From Pseudooceanicola endophyticus (GTDB lineage Bacteria; Pseudomonadota; Alphaproteobacteria; Rhodobacterales; Rhodobacteraceae), in contig NZ_JAHIAB010000005.1 of assembly GCF_018760365.1 (NCBI RefSeq), forward strand, positions 248,001 to 312,000: 64,000 nt of DNA, given 5' to 3'. Positions 54,302 through 63,004 of the stretch are shown piece after piece. The notes beneath the pieces are model-generated. The model saw only the letters and a list, made by a program, of their open reading frames with translations, did no database searches and had not been told where the DNA came from. The position numbers were made by a program, and so were the translations under genes. Numbering within the stretch: the stretch's first letter is position 1; the number at the start of each line of letters is the position of its first letter.

Positions 54302-54985
54302 TCAGTAGCTGCGGATCAGCCCGACAAGGCGGCCCTGCACGCGCACCTTGTCGGCGGGCAGGACGCGGGTCTCATAGGCGGGGTTGGCGGCCACCAGCTC
54401 GACCTTGCCGGCGCGGCGGTAGAGGCGTTTCAGGGTGGCTTCCTGATCCTCGACCAGGGCCACGACGATGTCGCCGTCGTTGACGCTGCCGGTCTCGCGG
54501 ATGATCACCACGTCGCCGTCGTTGATCCCGGCCTCGATCATCGAGTCCCCGGAAACCTCAAGCGCGTAATGGGTGCCGTTGCGCGACAGCATGGAGCCGG
54601 GCACGGCCAGATGACGCGACACTTCGCTGATCGCGGCAATCGGCACGCCGGCGGCAATCCGCCCCATCACCGGCAGTTCCATCGCGACGCTTTCGTCCAG
54701 CATCGGCTCGCTGCGCGGCGGTTCCGGGGCGGGGGGCGGCGCGGCCTTCTGGGCGGCCTTCGCGCTCAGCGCATCGGGCAGCTTGACGATCTCGATGGCG
54801 CGGGCGCGGTGCGCCATGCGCCGGATGAAGCCGCGCTCTTCCAGCGCGGTGATCAGGCGGTGAATGCCCGACTTGGAGCGCAGCTCCAGCGCTTCCTTCA
54901 TCTCGTCGAAGGAAGGCGGCACGCCGTCCTGCTGCATCCTGTCGTGGATGAATTCCAGCAGGTCGAGCTGTTTCCTGGTGAGCAT
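54302..54985 (-). CDS. lexA: LexA repressor
   Basis: A 227-residue SOS repressor. The winged helix covers residues 1-65 ([20 protein letters not shown]), followed by a Pro/Ala hinge. The autocleavage site is Ala112-Gly113 ([10 protein letters not shown]), with nucleophile Ser148 ([10 protein letters not shown]) and general base Lys186 (EATLKRLYR). RecA-stimulated cleavage derepresses the SOS regulon. Two perfect GTTC-N7-GTTC operators precede it. It ends the trpD-ung-trpC-moaC-moeA gene row and has its own terminator. Confidence 0.97.
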   Translation of the reverse strand: MLTRKQLDLLEFIHDRMQQDGVPPSFDEMKEALELRSKSGIHRLITALEERGFIRRMAHRARAIEIVKLPDALSAKAAQKAAPPPAPEPPRSEPMLDESVAMELPVMGRIAAGVPIAAISEVSRHLAVPGSMLSRNGTHYALEVSGDSMIEAGINDGDVVIIRETGSVNDGDIVVALVEDQEATLKRLYRRAGKVELVAANPAYETRVLPADKVRVQGRLVGLIRSY

Positions 54986-55014
54986 CCGCCTCTCCTTCTT
55001 TTCTCTTGAAGGAT

Positions 55015-55029
55015 GTTCTAGACCTGTTC
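55015..55029 (+). promoter_or_regulatory. LexA box 1 of lexA
   Basis: GTTC-TAGACCT-GTTC, a perfect match to the alphaproteobacterial SOS consensus GTTC-N7-GTTC (GAAC-N7-GAAC on the coding strand), 30 bp before the lexA start. Confidence 0.92.
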
Positions 55030-55057
55030 CCGTTTTGTGTCAACGAGATAGGAGGAT

Positions 55058-55072
55058 GTTCGCGCAAGGTTC
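55058..55072 (+). promoter_or_regulatory. LexA box 2 of lexA, overlapping the moeA stop
   Basis: GTTC-GCGCAAG-GTTC, a second perfect SOS box 43 bp from the first (about four helical turns). It includes the last codon of moeA (stop at 55071-55073). Confidence 0.85.
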
Positions 55073-56249
55073 AGAAGGCGATCCATTCGACCGGATCGCC
55101 GGGCGTGGCGGCGGGGGCGCCGGGGGCACGCACGGCCAGGGCATTGGCCTCGGCCAGCAGCGTCAGGAGAGAGGAATCCTGGCTCGGGAAGATCTCGATC
55201 CGGTCGCCCTCGACCCGGGCGCGCATGTAATGTTCGCGCGGACCGTTGGCGGGCAGGTCGTGGGCCAGGCGCGCGATGCGGCGCGGCGCGGCGGTGACCT
55301 TCAAGCCCTGCATCGCCTCCAGCACCGGGGCCACGAAGATCGTGCCGCAGACCATGGCCGAGACCGGATTGCCGGGCAGGCCGATCATCATCGGGCCATC
55401 GGCACCCATCCGACCCGCCATCAGCGGCTTGCCGGGGCGCATCGCGACCTTGTAAAAGCTCTGGTCCAGGCCCAGCTCGGCCGCGACCCGTCCCACCAGA
55501 TCATGATCGCCCACCGAGGCGCCGCCGATGGTGACGATCAGGTCGGCGTCGCGGGCCTGATCAAAGGTCGCGATCAGGCTTTCGCGGCTGTCGCGGGCAA
55601 TCGGCAGCATCCGGGGCAGGGCGCCGGCCTGACGGAACAGCGCGTCCAGCCCGAAGGTGTTCGACACGATGATCTGATCGGGGCCGGGGGTGTCGCCGGG
55701 CAGCACCAGCTCGTCCCCGGTCGAGATCAGCGCGACCTTCGGGGCGCGCGCAACGCAGACCCGGGGGATGTTCATCGAGGCCAGCAGCGCCACGTCGCGC
55801 GGCGTCAGGCGGCGCGGGGCCGACAGCCGGTCGCCGACCCGGAAATCGCCACCCGCGGGGCGGATGTTGGTACCCTTGCCCAGCCGGTCGGTAAGGGTGA
55901 TCCTGTCGCCGTCACGCTCCACGTCCTCCTGGATGACGACATGGCCGGCGCCCTCGGGCACCGGGGCGCCGGTGAAGATGCGCACCGCTTCGCCGGGGCC
56001 GACGGCGCCGTGATAGCGATGGCCGGCGGCGGATTCCCCGATCACCGTCAGCACCTTGCCCGGCACCGCATCCTCGGCGCGAACGGCATAGCCGTCCATC
56101 GCGGAACCGTCGAAGGGCGGCTGGTCGCGCTGTGCGACCGCATCTTCCGCCAACACCCGTCCGCAGGCGTCGCGCAGGTCGATGGTTTCGCGCCCCAGGG
56201 GACGGGCGAGGGCGAACAGCGCCTCCAGCGCCTCGGCCACCGCGATCAT
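55071..56249 (-). CDS. moeA: Molybdopterin molybdenumtransferase
   Basis: A 392-residue MoeA inserting molybdate into molybdopterin-AMP to give the molybdenum cofactor. [20 protein letters not shown] and [13 protein letters not shown] are the catalytic-domain blocks; [12 protein letters not shown] and [13 protein letters not shown] are also family-typical. The start overlaps the moaC stop by 4 bp, and the stop lies within a LexA operator of the next gene. Confidence 0.96.
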   Translation of the reverse strand: MIAVAEALEALFALARPLGRETIDLRDACGRVLAEDAVAQRDQPPFDGSAMDGYAVRAEDAVPGKVLTVIGESAAGHRYHGAVGPGEAVRIFTGAPVPEGAGHVVIQEDVERDGDRITLTDRLGKGTNIRPAGGDFRVGDRLSAPRRLTPRDVALLASMNIPRVCVARAPKVALISTGDELVLPGDTPGPDQIIVSNTFGLDALFRQAGALPRMLPIARDSRESLIATFDQARDADLIVTIGGASVGDHDLVGRVAAELGLDQSFYKVAMRPGKPLMAGRMGADGPMMIGLPGNPVSAMVCGTIFVAPVLEAMQGLKVTAAPRRIARLAHDLPANGPREHYMRARVEGDRIEIFPSQDSSLLTLLAEANALAVRAPGAPAATPGDPVEWIAF

Positions 56250-56722
56250 GGGGCTTCGTAGCGGCCCGACTTGCCGCCGTCCTTCAGCAGGACACGCAGC
56301 CCGCCGATCTCCATGCCGCGATCCGCGGCCTTGACCATGTCGTAGACCGTCAGCGCGGCGGTCGAGGCGGCGGTCAGCGCCTCCATCTCGACCCCGGTCT
56401 GGCCGGTGGTCTTCACGGTCGCCTCGATGCGCAGCCCGGGCAGGCCCTCGTCGGGGGTGATCTCGACCGTGACCTTGGAAATCGGCAGCGGATGGCAGAG
56501 CGGGATCAGATCCGAGGTCTTCTTGGCCCCCATGATCCCCGCCAGCCGTGCAACCCCCGCCACGTCGCCCTTCTTCGCCTCGCCCGAGGTGATCAGGGCC
56601 AGCGTTTCGGGCAGCATCCTCACCCAGGCGGCGGCGGTGGCGATGCGGGCGGTCACGGGTTTCCCCGAGACATCGACCATATGGGCATCGCCCTTGCCGT
56701 CGAAATGGGTGAGCGCCATCAC
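56246..56722 (-). CDS. moaC: Cyclic pyranopterin monophosphate synthase MoaC
   Basis: A 158-residue enzyme converting 3',8-cH2GTP to cPMP with MoaA in the first molybdenum cofactor step. [18 protein letters not shown] and [20 protein letters not shown] are the active-site segments. It overlaps trpC and moeA by 4 bp each. No moaA is adjacent. Confidence 0.96.
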   Translation of the reverse strand: MMALTHFDGKGDAHMVDVSGKPVTARIATAAAWVRMLPETLALITSGEAKKGDVAGVARLAGIMGAKKTSDLIPLCHPLPISKVTVEITPDEGLPGLRIEATVKTTGQTGVEMEALTAASTAALTVYDMVKAADRGMEIGGLRVLLKDGGKSGRYEAP

Positions 56723-57531
56723 ATCACCCGCCCGGCAGAGCCTTCGCGCAGCAGGTCGCGGGTGGCCTGTTCCACATCGTCCTGGCGCATCAGGCTTTCG
56801 CCGATCAGGAAGCAGCGCGCCCCGTAAAGCGCCATGTCGGCCAGGTCCTGCGGCGTGTGCAGCCCGCTTTCCGACACGATGATGCGGTCCTCGGGCACCA
56901 TCCGCGCCAGCCGGCGGGTGTTGTCCAGAGAGGTCTCGAAGGTGTGAAGGTCGCGGTTGTTGACGCCGATCAGACGGCTTTCCAGCTGCGTGGCGCGCTC
57001 AAGCTCGGCCTCGTTGTGGACCTCGATCAGCACGTCCATCTTCCAGTCCTTGGCGGTCTGCTCCAGCTCGCGGGCCTGCTCGTCGCTGACCGAGGCCATG
57101 ATGATCAGGATGCAGTCGGCGCCCAGGGCGCGGGCCTCGACGACCTGGTAGGGGTCGTACATGAAATCCTTGCGCAGCACCGGCAGGGCGCAGGCCTCGC
57201 GGGCTTCGCCGAGGAATTCCTTGGCGCCCTGGAACGACGGCGTGTCGGTCAGCACCGAGAGGCAGGCCGCACCACCGGCCTCATAGGCGGCGGCGATGGT
57301 GGCGGGATCGAAATCGGGCCGGATCAAGCCCTTGGAGGGCGACGCCTTCTTCACCTCGGCGATCAGCCCGTAGCCGGTCTTGGAGGCTTCCAGCAGCGCA
57401 TCGGCGAAATGGCGGACGGGCGAAGCGGCGCGGGCGGCGTCCTCGACCTGGGCGAGGGGTTTGGCGGCCTTGTCGGCGGCGACCTCCTCAAGCTTGTAAG
57501 CCTTGATGCGGTCCAGAACCGTTTCGCTCAT
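56719..57531 (-). CDS. trpC: Indole-3-glycerol-phosphate synthase
   Basis: A 270-residue (beta/alpha)8 enzyme closing the indole ring in tryptophan synthesis. [31 protein letters not shown] and [15 protein letters not shown] are the conserved segments with the catalytic Glu/Lys residues. It overlaps ung upstream and moaC downstream by 4 bp each. Confidence 0.96.
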   Translation of the reverse strand: MSETVLDRIKAYKLEEVAADKAAKPLAQVEDAARAASPVRHFADALLEASKTGYGLIAEVKKASPSKGLIRPDFDPATIAAAYEAGGAACLSVLTDTPSFQGAKEFLGEAREACALPVLRKDFMYDPYQVVEARALGADCILIIMASVSDEQARELEQTAKDWKMDVLIEVHNEAELERATQLESRLIGVNNRDLHTFETSLDNTRRLARMVPEDRIIVSESGLHTPQDLADMALYGARCFLIGESLMRQDDVEQATRDLLREGSAGRVM

Positions 57532-58205
57532 GAATGTCCTCCGGGATGCGTCCAGTTGATGGGCATGTCACCCCCTGCCTTAAGCCACTCGTTGACCTTT
57601 GAAAATGGCCGCGAGCCGAAAAAACCCCGGCGCGCGGAGAGCGGCGAGGGATGCGCAGAGGCCAGAATCAGGTGGTCACGCCCCGAAGAGGGCGCGTGAA
57701 GATGCTTTGCGAACCCCTGCGCGGGCCGGCCCCAGAGCAGGAAGGCGCGCGGCCTGTCCGACAGCCGTTCAAGTACCTGCGCGGTCAGCACCGACCAGCC
57801 AAGCTTCGCATGGGCCCCGGCCTCTCCGGCGGGCACCGAAAGCGCGGTGTTGAGCAGCAAAACCCCCTGTTCGGCCCAGAAACGCAGGTCCGCATTGGGC
57901 GGGGCCGCCCCCAGATCCTCCTGCATCTCCTTGTAGATATTGCCCAGGGAACGCGGCAGCGGGCGCACCTCGGCCTCGGCCGAAAAGGCCAGCCCATGGG
58001 CATGGCCGGGGGTCGGATAGGGGTCCTGTCCCAGGATCACCACCCGCACATCGTCCGGGCTGGCGGCCTCAAGCGCGGCGAAACGCTGGGGGGCCGGCGG
58101 CAGGATCTGGCGCGTCTCGGCTTCAAGGGCGGCGCGGATCTTCGGGTAATGGGTGGCGAAAAACGGCAGGTCTGCCCATGCGGCAGGTGGCAGGGCTTCG
58201 CTCAT
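57528..58205 (-). CDS. ung: Uracil-DNA glycosylase (family 1)
   Basis: A 225-residue enzyme removing uracil from DNA. The water-activating Asp is in [26 protein letters not shown] follows, and the histidine loop [10 protein letters not shown] is intact. It lies between trpD and trpC, overlapping each by 4 bp, so a DNA-repair gene is translationally coupled inside a tryptophan gene pair. The ATG at 58205 is inside the trpD stop region. Confidence 0.95.
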   Translation of the reverse strand: MSEALPPAAWADLPFFATHYPKIRAALEAETRQILPPAPQRFAALEAASPDDVRVVILGQDPYPTPGHAHGLAFSAEAEVRPLPRSLGNIYKEMQEDLGAAPPNADLRFWAEQGVLLLNTALSVPAGEAGAHAKLGWSVLTAQVLERLSDRPRAFLLWGRPAQGFAKHLHAPSSGRDHLILASAHPSPLSARRGFFGSRPFSKVNEWLKAGGDMPINWTHPGGHS

Positions 58206-59221
58206 GCTGCTGCGGTGACCCGGGCCAGCGCCTCGATCCGCGCCAGAGCCGCGCCGCTGTCGATCGCCTCGGCGGCCAGGGCGGCGGCCTCCTTCAGGTC
58301 CGTCGTCCGGCCCGCCACGACAAGGGCGGCGGCAGAGTTCAGCAGCACCGCGTCGCGATAGGCGGAAGGTGCCCCCTCCATCAGGCGCCGCATGGCCTGG
58401 CCGTTTTCGGCGGGGGTGCCGCCGATGATGGCCTCGAACGGGTGCACCGGCAGGCCGGCATCCTCGGGGTGGAGTTCGAAGTCGCGCACCGTGCCGTCCT
58501 CTTCCAGCGCCGAGACCCAGCTGATGCCGGTGATCGTCAGCTCGTCCGTGCCGTCCGAGCCATGCACCAGCCAGGCCTTCTCGGAGCCGAGCTTGCCCAG
58601 CGTTTCGGCCATGGGGCGGATCACCTGGGCGTTGAAGGCGCCGGTCAGCTGGCGCTTGACGCCCGCCGGGTTGGTCAGCGGCCCCAGGATGTTGAAGATC
58701 GTCCGGGTGCCCAGCTCGACCCGGGTGGGGCCGACATGGGCCATCGCCGGGTGGTGCATCGGCGCCATCATGAAGGCGATGCCGGCCTCGGCGAAGGCGC
58801 GTTCCACCACCTCGGGGCCGACCATGACATTGACGCCCATCTGGCCAAGGGCATCGGCAGAGCCGGACTTGGACGACAGGTTGCGGTTGCCGTGCTTGGC
58901 CACCGGCACGCCCGCGCCCGCCACCACGAAGGCCGTCGCGGTCGAGATGTTCAGCGTGCCCTTGCCGTCACCGCCGGTGCCGACGATGTCGATGGCGCCC
59001 GCCGGGGCGCTGACCTTCTTGCATTTCGCCCGCATCACGGCGGCGGCGGCGGCATATTCGTCCACCGTCTCGCCCCGGGTGCGCAGCGCCATCAGCAGCC
59101 CGCCGATCTGCGAGGGCGTGGCTTCGCCCTCGAAGAGGATCGTGAAGGCTTTCTCCGCCTCGGCGGCGCTCAGCGGACGTTCCGCGGCGGCGGCGATCAG
59201 CGGCTTGATGGCATCGGACAT
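58202..59221 (-). CDS. trpD: Anthranilate phosphoribosyltransferase
   Basis: A 339-residue enzyme joining anthranilate to PRPP. The glycine-rich [40 protein letters not shown] and [14 protein letters not shown] are conserved. It begins the row of coupled genes; the usual trpE and trpG are not upstream here, where a divergent gene instead starts 193 bp away. The ATG at 59221 has AAGGAAC upstream; an open extension to 59329 is not family-like. Confidence 0.96.
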   Translation of the reverse strand: MSDAIKPLIAAAAERPLSAAEAEKAFTILFEGEATPSQIGGLLMALRTRGETVDEYAAAAAVMRAKCKKVSAPAGAIDIVGTGGDGKGTLNISTATAFVVAGAGVPVAKHGNRNLSSKSGSADALGQMGVNVMVGPEVVERAFAEAGIAFMMAPMHHPAMAHVGPTRVELGTRTIFNILGPLTNPAGVKRQLTGAFNAQVIRPMAETLGKLGSEKAWLVHGSDGTDELTITGISWVSALEEDGTVRDFELHPEDAGLPVHPFEAIIGGTPAENGQAMRRLMEGAPSAYRDAVLLNSAAALVVAGRTTDLKEAAALAAEAIDSGAALARIEALARVTAAA

Positions 59222-59414
59222 CGGTGTTCCTTCCCCTCTGGGTTGCGGGCCTCTTTTTCCGGGCGGATAAGGTGTTATAGTTTTTCCACCCCCGCGTGGC
59301 AGGGTGCGGTCCGCTGGTTTCGGGGGCATTGATCCCGCGCCAGCCGGGCAGCGTCAAGAGGCGCTGACGACGGGGAACCGCCCCCCAGAGGGCGGGAGAG
59401 GCAGAAAGGGACGG

Positions 59415-60848
59415 ATGAACATGGGCAGCGGCATCGGCGTCGGAATGCGGGGCGGCCTGAGGGCCGGACTGCTGTGGGGCAGCCTGCTGGGCCTGGCCCT
59501 GCTGGCCTATGGCGGGGCGCAGCTGCCGCCGCCGGGGCAGCAGCAGCGCGCCATCGCCGCGGGGCTGGCGGCAGAGCTGGCCCGCCATGCCCTGAGCCGC
59601 GCCGAGGCCCCGGTGGCCCCGGTGCCACCGGTCGACAGCCCCGCCACCGGGCCCGTCGCGGGGCAGATCGCCACCGGGGCGGAGCCCGAGCCCGAGCCGG
59701 AAGTATCCGCACCCGATGACGGCAAGGTGGTGCTGGCCCCGGGCAAGCCCCCCGCCGGACTGCCGGCCGCGCGGGAGGTGGCCCCCGGCGTGCCGGCCCC
59801 GCAAGAGATCGAAACCGATGCCCCCGAAGCGCCGCTGCCCGATCCGGTCACCGCGCCCGCAGAGACCGGGGCGCCCGCACTGCCGGGCCGGGCCGGGGCG
59901 CCGGGCCGCCCGCTGGACCCCGAGACGGTGCCGCGTCAGGTGCCGGGGCTGAAGATCACCGGTTCCGCCCCGGCACAGAAGGCCGCCGGACCCGCTGTCA
60001 CCTCGGAGCTGGGGGCGGAGTTGGCGGCCGGGCCGCCCGGCGGTTCCGGTGCCGACAGCAGGGCCCTGCTGCCGGAAACGGAGCGCGCCCAGCCCGAGGA
60101 CCGGCCCGCCTTGCCGGTCCCCGAGGAAGCCCCCGAGGCGCCGCCCGCCCATGGCACCGCGCAGCACGGCACCGCCGCCCGCCCCGAAACCCCGATGATC
60201 GCGCTTTCCGCGCCCGCCGCCCCTGCCGTTTCGGATGCGCTGCCGGGCATTGGCGGGCGCGCGATGGCCGCTGAGCCGGCGCTGAAGGCCAATGCCGCCC
60301 CGCCCGTCGCGGCGGATGGGCGGCCCCAGCTGGCGCTGGTGCTGGTGCCCGAAACGGAGGCCGTCCTGTCAGGGCTGCGCGCCTTCGACGGCCCGCTGGC
60401 CCTGGTTCTGGACCCCGCGCAGCCGGGCGTCACGGCGGCAATGCGGCGGCTTCGGGCCGCCGGGCGCGAGGTGGTCATCGGCCCTGTTTCGGGGCGGCCC
60501 GCCGGCTGGATCGCCGCACTGCCCGCCGCCGTGGCGGTGCTGGAAACGGCGCCCGATCCGCTGGATTCGGCGGCGCTTGACGCGCTGGCCGCCAGCGGTC
60601 ACGGCCTTCTGCTGGGGCCCGGGGCCACCGGGACGGACAGCGCTGCCGGGGCGCAGGGTCTGGTGCTGGGGCAGGTGAGTGCCGTCACCGATCCGGAGCG
60701 GGCGGCAGAGGCGGCGCGCAGCACCGGCGGGGCCATCGCGGTGATGCCGCTGACCCCGGAGACGCTGGCCCGCCTGCTGGCCTGGCGGCTGGGACCGGAG
60801 GCCCGGGCGGTTCAGCTGGTGCCGCTGTCGCAGCGCCTCGATCCCTGA
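59415..60848 (+). CDS. Divergent polysaccharide deacetylase family protein
   Basis: A 477-residue protein: N-terminal membrane segment (LLWGSLLGLALLAYGGA), a long Ala/Pro-rich disordered linker (about residues 40-290) and a C-terminal domain (about 295-477: RPQLALVLVPETEAVLSGLR, GREVVIGPVSGRPAGWIAAL) of the divergent polysaccharide deacetylase (YibQ) group. The usual metal-binding histidines are not apparent, so catalysis is uncertain. The start at 59415 or 59421 follows AAAGGGA. The linker is exceptionally long for the family. Confidence 0.75.
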   Translation: MNMGSGIGVGMRGGLRAGLLWGSLLGLALLAYGGAQLPPPGQQQRAIAAGLAAELARHALSRAEAPVAPVPPVDSPATGPVAGQIATGAEPEPEPEVSAPDDGKVVLAPGKPPAGLPAAREVAPGVPAPQEIETDAPEAPLPDPVTAPAETGAPALPGRAGAPGRPLDPETVPRQVPGLKITGSAPAQKAAGPAVTSELGAELAAGPPGGSGADSRALLPETERAQPEDRPALPVPEEAPEAPPAHGTAQHGTAARPETPMIALSAPAAPAVSDALPGIGGRAMAAEPALKANAAPPVAADGRPQLALVLVPETEAVLSGLRAFDGPLALVLDPAQPGVTAAMRRLRAAGREVVIGPVSGRPAGWIAALPAAVAVLETAPDPLDSAALDALAASGHGLLLGPGATGTDSAAGAQGLVLGQVSAVTDPERAAEAARSTGGAIAVMPLTPETLARLLAWRLGPEARAVQLVPLSQRLDP

Positions 60849-60950
60849 CGGGCCGTCGCTGGCCGACCCGCCCTGACTGCGCCTGTGGGACTGTGCCTAT
60901 CGGACTGCGCCTGCCGGGCGGCCCCGGCCCATGGCGCCCTGCCGTCACGA

Positions 60951-60981
60951 AAAATGCCGGCTGCGGGGCAGCCGGCATTTT
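60951..60981. terminator. Strong bidirectional terminator
   Basis: Perfect 14-bp arms AAAATGCCGGCTGC (60951-60964) and GCAGCCGGCATTTT (60968-60981), loop GGG, between the converging deacetylase and ppiD genes. Confidence 0.95.
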
Positions 60982-61005
60982 CGATTTTCCCAACGGGGCG
61001 GCGGT

Positions 61006-62853
61006 TCAGCGGAACTGGCCGTTCACCGCGTTCACCGCATCCTCGTTGATCTTCACGTCCACCCGGGCGCGGACGTCCTTGATGTAGGCCTCGTAAAGAT
61101 CCTGCGCCAGCGAGGAGGAAACCCGGCTTTCGATCTGGCTCTGCATCGACTGGTTGTCGCTGTCGTCCGCTGCCGGCTGGGCCACGCTGTCGAGGCGCAG
61201 GATCAGCACCCGTTCCTCGTCGTCGAGGACCTTGTAGTCGCCCTTCTTCATCGCGAAGACGGCGGCGTTGAAGCCATCGGGCGTGCCCAGCACAGAACCG
61301 TTGCGGGTCACGTCGGTCTCGGTGGTCAGTTGCAGGCCGGTCGAGGCCAGCGCGGTCTTGCCATCCTTCATCTGCTGGATCAGGTCCTGCGCCTGGGCGT
61401 CGAGCGCCTTCAGCGTCTGCGCCTTGGTCCAGGCTTCGGCGACCTTGGATTTCACGTCCTCGAAGGGCTGCGGCGCCGAGGGGATCTCCTTGTCCAGACG
61501 CATCGCGTAGATCGAGCCGTCATCCAGCTCCTTGATCTCGGGGTAGTCGTCTGCGGTCAGCTTGGCGGCTTCGACCCCGAAGTCGGAATAGGCCGCGATG
61601 CCGTCGGTCATGCCCTTGTACCAGTCGATCGACTGAAGCTGCATCTTGCTGTTCTTGGTCAGGTCCTCAAGCGTCGCGCCACCGGCCAGCTCATCCTCCA
61701 GGTCGCTTTCCTTGGCCGCGACGGCGCGGCGGGCGGCATCGGCGGCCAGGTCTTCGCGGATCTGTTTCTCGGCCTCGGCCTTGGGGGTGCTGTCGGAGGT
61801 CAGGATGCCGTTGATGCGATAGAGCGCCGGGCCCAGATCGCTGTCGACGGGGCCGACCACGGTATCGGACTTGGCTGCGAAAACCGCGTCGCCGGCGGCC
61901 TTGGTCGACAGGTCGGACTGCGCCACGTCGCCCATGTCGATGTCCGACAGGTCGAGGCCGCGCGATTTCACCAGCGCGTCGAAATCCATGCTGCCATCGT
62001 CAAGCTTGGCCTTGGCGGCCTTGGCCGAGGCCGCGTCCGGGAAGACCAGCCGTTCGACCAGGCGACGCTCGGGGCGCTCGAACTCGTCCTTGCGCTGTTC
62101 GTATTGCGCATCGATGTTGGCCTGGTCCACGTGGACCTCGTCCAGCAGGTCATCGGGCGACAGGATCGCGTAGGTGATGCGCTTCTTCTCCGGGTCGGTG
62201 AACTCGGCGATATGGTCCTTGTAATAGGCCTGAAGCTCATCCTCGGTGGGGGTGGCAACCGGGGTCTTCAGGTCTTCCGAGGTCATCACGCCATAGGTCA
62301 CCGCGCGGGTCTCGCCGATGTAGGAGGCCAGGGTCTTGGCATAGGCGGCGGGCATCCGGGTCGAGGAGACGATGGCGCCCTGCAGGATCGAGCGGGCGCT
62401 TTCGTCGCGCAGGTCGGATTCGAAATCGGCCTGGTGCAGGCCGACGCGCTTGAGCGCATCATTGTAGTTCTCGCGGCTGAACTTGCCGTCCAGACCCTTG
62501 AAGGCCTGGATCTGCTCGATCTGCTTGGCGACATTGGCGTCCCCGACCGACAGGCCGATCTTCTCGGCCTCGACATCCAGCGCGCGCTGGTCGACCAGCT
62601 GGGAGATCGCGGCATTGGGGATGCCGAACATCTGCGCCTGCTGGAAGGTCAGCTGGTTGCCCATCTGCTGGCCGATGCTGTTCATCTGGCTTTGCACGGC
62701 ATTGGCATAGGCGCTGGCCCGGATGGGCTTGTCGCCGACCTTGCCGATCGTCGTGACGGTGCCGGAGAAGCTGGTCGCTCCGAAGCCCCCAAGGCCGAGG
62801 ATCAGCAGGATCATCAGCCCCCAGACCAGGGATTTCGATTTCTTGGCCGCCAT
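61006..62853 (-). CDS. ppiD: Peptidylprolyl isomerase PpiD (SurA-N/parvulin-like periplasmic chaperone)
   Basis: A 615-residue inner-membrane chaperone. One N-terminal helix (SLVWGLMILLILGLGGFGAT) is followed by the SurA-N-like helical domain (about 35-200: ANAVQSQMNSIGQQMGNQLT, GIPNAAISQLVDQRALDVEA) and a degenerate parvulin-type region (about 265-375). It should assist folding of exported proteins at the Sec exit. The ATG at 62853 (MAAKKSKSLVW) has GGAGGAC upstream. Confidence 0.85.
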   Translation of the reverse strand: MAAKKSKSLVWGLMILLILGLGGFGATSFSGTVTTIGKVGDKPIRASAYANAVQSQMNSIGQQMGNQLTFQQAQMFGIPNAAISQLVDQRALDVEAEKIGLSVGDANVAKQIEQIQAFKGLDGKFSRENYNDALKRVGLHQADFESDLRDESARSILQGAIVSSTRMPAAYAKTLASYIGETRAVTYGVMTSEDLKTPVATPTEDELQAYYKDHIAEFTDPEKKRITYAILSPDDLLDEVHVDQANIDAQYEQRKDEFERPERRLVERLVFPDAASAKAAKAKLDDGSMDFDALVKSRGLDLSDIDMGDVAQSDLSTKAAGDAVFAAKSDTVVGPVDSDLGPALYRINGILTSDSTPKAEAEKQIREDLAADAARRAVAAKESDLEDELAGGATLEDLTKNSKMQLQSIDWYKGMTDGIAAYSDFGVEAAKLTADDYPEIKELDDGSIYAMRLDKEIPSAPQPFEDVKSKVAEAWTKAQTLKALDAQAQDLIQQMKDGKTALASTGLQLTTETDVTRNGSVLGTPDGFNAAVFAMKKGDYKVLDDEERVLILRLDSVAQPAADDSDNQSMQSQIESRVSSSLAQDLYEAYIKDVRARVDVKINEDAVNAVNGQFR

Positions 62854-62911
62854 GCGGTGTCCTCCGCTCGTGTCGGGTCCGGCGGCGTGAAGCCGGGCCA
62901 CGGAATGGTTG

Positions 62912-62933
62912 CGCCGGGAAGGCCTTCCCGGCG
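62912..62933. other. 22-bp perfect palindrome upstream of ppiD
   Basis: CGCCGGGAAGGCCTTCCCGGCG with no loop, between the aminotransferase stop and the ppiD start. No U tract follows on the minus strand. It could be a protein-binding dyad or cruciform-prone spacer. Confidence 0.5.
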
Positions 62934-63004
62934 TGGTCGGCCCTTGTTAAAGCCTGAGCAGGTACGGGGCAAGCGCACCCGAACCTGCCGGTTTCACGTT
63001 CCGC

